From: Blasia pusilla
Lineage: Eukaryota; Marchantiophyta; Marchantiopsida; Blasiales
DNA length: 64,000 bases
NCBI GenBank assembly: GCA_050084515.1
Contig: CM114272.1
Span: 62,310,001-62,374,000, forward strand
Direction: 5' to 3'
Below are positions 59,580 to 64,000 of the stretch, piece after piece (position 1 is the first letter of the stretch; every line of letters begins with the position of its first letter). The notes beneath the pieces were generated by a model. It was given only the letters and a program-made list of their open reading frames with translations. It ran no database searches and was not told where the DNA came from. A program made the translations under genes and the position numbers.

Positions 59580-62500
59580 TCAAATGTTGTCCGAAGGTCG
59601 ACTTACACGCTGGGCTCCTAATTTCATGGGTGCTGATCTACCCCTACCTCTGCCACTCCGTCCGCCAGCACTGGAGTCAGAACTTCCGAAGGCTTTTTCT
59701 AAAGACACATGTTGCCCTATTGACACATGTTGACCTGGTCTTGTACGAGGAGCTAGTGAACCTCTTCCACCTGACATGCTTCCGGCCGAGCTTAGAGGTC
59801 TTGCATTACTTGAAGGGGCAGGTGCTGCAATCGCAGCCCAAGGATCATCATCATCATCATCAACTTTTCGGGTTTCACCAAAGCTCCTGCTCGGGACTAC
59901 TGGCCGAGAATTTTCCACATCTACAAGACAAGTTCAATCCACATGTCAGGTTGGGGAATGCCATTGATCCGAAGTACTTGCTAGAGATCTGGTGGGTGCA
60001 GCGATTCAGGTCCATGCTGGCAGGGCAACAACAAGAAAAGGCAACAGATACCCTCCCGAGCAAAGCGACAAGGACTACTTACTTGGTTTCACAGAAGATG
60101 TGGTAGCAGCCATTGATGTTTTTGCAGCAGAGACAGGTCTCTGCTGTGCAGCATGTAATCTGGCAAGGGATGGCTCCTCCAATAATCCCATGTCACCCCA
60201 GCCATCCGCATCATCATCATCACCGCCATCTGCATTCCCGTTCTCTCCAATTTCTCCCCATCCATCGGATGTGGGGGATGAAACAGCTGGAATTTCTGGT
60301 TGATTTGAAGTAGAGTGGATGGAGACAGGTGGTGGAGGAGGTCTCTCAGATACTGACGCTGCTGTAGATTCACAGAGTTTCAGATCAGGGAAAATGAACA
60401 AAAATTATGCTTAGACCTCTGTTCATCAGAGTAGAAATCCACACACTAAAAACATCTTTTATTTTATGATGGTTTAAAACTATTCAAGCCACACTTCACA
60501 TAAAGAATGGATGGAAACTCCTGATGCAAGTAAGAATTGCTAAAAGTAAAATGCAAATACCAGGGTTTCTGGAGAATTTGTCAGACGAGAGATTATCAGA
60601 AGCTTGAGGAACCACAGCACTAAGATTCTCTGGCTTAGTCTTGGCTGTTGTAAGGGAACTCACTGCCCATCTGCAGGGCAACATAAAAACGTCAACATGT
60701 GCATCAATCTGAAAATTTCTGCAGCACCATCTTGTGACACCCAAAACGCCTTCACATGGCCTGTTAGGTTGTAAATCAAACTGAAACATTGGGACACAGG
60801 ATAAAATGATAAATTTGGAAAGTGACAACTAAAGCGTCAAAAGATATCTTGCTGGATACCTGTGGGCAATTAGTTGATTACTCCATTTCTTGAGAACCTT
60901 TGCCTATTACTAAAGAAGTCAAATACCCAAACCCTCAACATAATATAAAAAGCGTAGGCAGATTTATTCTTTCCTGCTGATTGTCAACAGAACTTGCAGC
61001 ATAAAAAGACCTTACCCCAGTAAACCAGAGCCGGAGTTGACAGTAGTTCCAGAAGAAACAACAGAATTCGACCCATCTCCTGCACTCATCTGATCATACC
61101 CATATATCAGACGGGACATGTCATGATTTGTGGAGAAATATAAAGTGGGAATCAATTTCATCTCCTAGATTTGGCTGGTAGTTGACTACCTTGGCATGGT
61201 GTTGCTTGATACACTGCAAAAAGTCTTCTGTCGCCAGGAAAGCTTTTGCCCTCACGTCACTGCAGGGAAACAAGGCTTCGTGAATTCCAGCTCTATAGGA
61301 TAAAGGGCTTCATCCCCACTAATTTGTTTCCACAGAAAGTGGAATCCGAGATAGACCTACTATACAAGGTAGAGAAATCTACCCCCAGCTCAATATTCTA
61401 AGACTTGTGTCAATATGACTAGGCCCTATGCAGATTGACAAGAACAGTCCAAAACTGAAGCATATGATCTACCGTAACCTTTGGGTATGAAACAGGCTAC
61501 TTCTGGCAACACATGAAAACCTTGATCAATTTTAGATGAAAGGCGATTCTCTAAATAGCAATGTCACAGTTCAGGACCCTTGGCACCTCCTGGGCTATGA
61601 TGAGTGAATCCTTTGGGCACTCCAATCATCAACTGGAAAGATCTAAAAGTACCTGTCTCCATCCACTGTCAATACAACAAGATGAGGTAATATTCGAGTC
61701 GCAATTTCTGTCGCATCATAGAACTCCATAGTTGCAGTGAGTGCCATAATTCCTGCAAGCCAATTGCATAGTTATTTCTAAAATGTAGTTCTGATCACTC
61801 CCTATCAGGCCACGACTATGATGTCTGGCAAAACCACATCAATCACCATCTATCATCATTCTAACAAAGAGCAGCAATAGAGGCTAGGGATCTTTTCTAC
61901 AGCTCACTGCCTACTGCAGTTGCAGAAATATGTAGGTAAAGACAACTACCTAATCATATTATTGGGAAGAGTATCTGCAAAATATGAAACCAAAGAAAAT
62001 CCTTATTTACCATGGCTCTAACAACAAATCACTGCCTAGTTGATGAATAAACATAGAGATGTTTGAGAGATCCAGCACCAATCCTTTTCCATACACTTAA
62101 CACCGGCGAAGCTTCAGATCATACCTGCTCCTCTTGCTGGCGCAAATCCATCACGCAGGGCACGCGCTGTAAAAGCATTGATGAGCACACGCTTTCTTGT
62201 CTGCATCAGATGGAAATCTGTTATAAAAAGGCATCCTCCAATACTCTAATACCGATTTCCCTCCAACTAGTTAAAACAATCAGTGTTCAATTCACAGTTG
62301 ACTACTTGACATCATCACAGATGCTTCACAGGACCACCATATGGAGTCATACCCAGTGCAACAATGAGCTCCAAAGAACAATCAGTCCATTTGCAATAGC
62401 CCCAAAGAAATGGTCCTCCCCATTAATGCTCTATCCCTAATACAAGTGCTATAGTCTTTCCATACCCTTTAGTGAGGAGTAAAAGTCTATGTAATGAACA

Positions 62501-63845
62501 AACTCAGAAATCCAGGTAAACAGGAAAACTATCTACAGACAGAAACTCACTGCATCATTAAGATGACCCGCAATGTTGCCAAGAAGGATTGTGGTATTTG
62601 TTCGAATAGCAGGTTCTTCATCAACCTGCATCCATACAGACGTTACATATTTATTCCAAGTCCAATATCCAATCAACAAACCTTTAAATCTGACCCCAGC
62701 TGGACAGGAACCGTGATCACCCATACATACTACAAGACGTTGTGTATCCTTCCATAGTTTTTGCAATGTTGTTTCCATGCTGTCCTCCTACGTGTTCTTG
62801 TGCATTCAGTTATTCTTCAATGTCCCTCATACATAGAAGCTGACATTGCAAGGAAAGCTTGCAGGATCTCTCGGAATCTATGTGAGACTGGCACCTGTAG
62901 TTTAGATAAATACTTCAATAGAGATCCCGTAATCGTACGCTGAGATAACTGCATGAACAAGACTTCACATCAGAAATTATTTCATATAAAAGATCTTCTG
63001 CAATCATCAAGAAGTAGTGCTCATCTCTCAATTCATCTCACTATTCACCAACTCAAAAGTAGGGTCATCGCACAGCCTTGAGCTGTGACATCAGCTACTC
63101 ATCAAAACTTCTCCAGCTTGCCACAAAAGGATTTCTTTCCTACTTCTTTAAACTATGAGAGTAAGCAACCTTTAAATAAATTCCAGCTGGTTCATCCACA
63201 TATTTATGTATATAATTGCTTGCCTGATCAGGAAACCCTCGCCATTCAGCATTTCCAAAATCCCTTACTTACCTTGGGTGCTAGTGTCAGCATGGACTTC
63301 AGTGTGAGTTCCCGAAGAAAAGCAGAAGCATCCGAGAAGCCAGTGACAACATGTGGAAAGACCTACATACAAGACATGTATAAAAAATGCTGAACATATT
63401 ACACTTCATCATCAAATAGAACAGTTGCATTTTGCAAAATTTTCTAAAAATCAGAATAAAAAAATGAGGCCTCTCTCAAATGTTGAAAAAAAGAGTTTTA
63501 AGGGAAACTTGGGAGCAAGGAGAGTGAGAATAAGGAAGACCCTATTGGCTTAACAGAACAAAAAAGATAGGCACATGGGGCAAGTCAAAACTAGGGACAT
63601 GTATCTTAACACAAATACGTCACTTCGCAGGTGACGTATCCAAATCCGCTGCACAATCCAAATCCGCTGAGGTATCTCTGAAAAAAAATTCCTGCAAAAC
63701 CATATACCAAAGCCTTGTCTACACCTACCTGCTCATCAACAACTTGGGTTGATAACCCACTTCCAAAATTCTCAATATGTTGAAGCAACCCCACCCGAAT
63801 AGCCCGGTCACTGGAGGAAAAGAGCCTTATTACAGTTGGTAACAC
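59580..63845 (-). CDS. SCY1-like protein (SCYL1/CTEXP type), C-terminal 461 aa, 5' part off the window
   Basis: Eleven exons are visible: 63845-63729, 63362-63273, 62948-62895, 62625-62551, 62200-62125, 61752-61653, 61259-61190, 61089-61016, 60670-60561, 60361-60083, 59920-59580. All have GT-AG borders and consistent phase. The product contains the HEAT-repeat region typical of the family: SSSDRAIRVGLLQHIE, FLRELTLKSML, LLKYLSKLQ, DEEPAIRTNTTILLGNIA, ARALRDGFAPARGAG, TEIATRILPHLVVLT, SDVRAKAF. A disordered acidic tail follows, with GWGEIGE and GWGDMG steps, DDDDDDPWAAIAAPAP, an RGRGRG stretch and a KLGAQR end. Plant relatives are about 800 aa, so the N-terminal pseudokinase domain should lie beyond the right edge. 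SCYL1 proteins act in Golgi/COPI trafficking and in tRNA export; which applies here is not shown. Confidence 0.9.
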
Positions 63846-64000
63846 CTGTCCAATTTATCAAACAGAGAAACATCAGAAATAAAAGTCGAATCCTTGTAGA
63901 GACTACTCACAAAGACTATGAGTTATCTCAATAATCGGACATTAGAAATAGCACACAACCATTTTACTACCTGAGTCCATCAAATGTGGATTGAGAATTA
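63846..64000 (-). other. Intron of the SCYL1-like gene at the window edge
   Basis: The exon starting at 63845 has a clear acceptor and begins in phase 0. Two GT sites within the remaining bases would add in-frame stops, so this stretch is most simply intron, with the preceding exon beyond the window. Confidence 0.5.

Overview
The window looks like nuclear DNA of a land plant, probably a non-seed plant such as a moss or lycophyte. The clade is inferred, not proven. Three things support it: a DUF3527 gene (a plant-only family), an EMB2247-type organellar valyl-tRNA synthetase with 27 short exons, and a SCY1-like pseudokinase gene. The spaces between are long, AT-rich and carry decayed Ty3/gypsy and Ty1/copia retrotransposons. 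I found no bacterial signatures, CRISPR array, rRNA or convincing tRNA.

Layout. 1-7.8 kb: AT-rich intergenic DNA, then a GC-richer stretch downstream of the first gene. 7.86-12.36 kb (minus): a two-exon DUF3527 gene whose protein I reconstruct at 1392 aa, with a GC-rich leader or promoter up to about 14.4 kb. 14.4-36.3 kb: a repeat-rich block. It holds a solo gypsy LTR (15463-16019), a tandem 167-bp repeat (17.0-17.3 kb), a (CT)n microsatellite (22.03 kb), a decayed copia element (22.28-25.16 kb, minus) broken by a truncated gypsy copy (22964-24510), and a 7.9-kb composite gypsy element (25540-33454). 36.3-46 kb: a GC-richer then mixed stretch with no gene I recognise. 46.06-55.55 kb (minus): organellar valyl-tRNA synthetase. 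55.55-59.58 kb: intergenic, with one strong hairpin and a possible LTR. 59.58-64 kb (minus): the 3' part of a SCYL1-like gene, running off the right edge.

The most interesting object is the composite Ty3/gypsy element. Between protease and reverse transcriptase it carries a DNMT3-like cytosine-5 DNA methyltransferase with motifs I, IV (Pro-Cys-Gln), VI (Glu-Asn-Val), VIII and X in linear order. A relative of the same element encodes a PHD finger just after the integrase. The family therefore seems to have combined a DNA-methylation writer with a probable histone reader in one mobile element. This copy is dead: it has frameshifts, nonsense codons, a damaged RT active site, and an internal block inverted relative to its LTRs. 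A matching 4-bp direct repeat (gggt) still flanks its outer ends.

The host genes are housekeeping in kind. The synthetase charges organellar tRNA-Val, the SCYL protein is expected to act in Golgi/endosomal trafficking or tRNA/nuclear transport, and the DUF3527 protein has no established biochemical role. Exon coordinates were derived by hand from GT-AG sites, codon phase and family similarity. No alignment or search was run.
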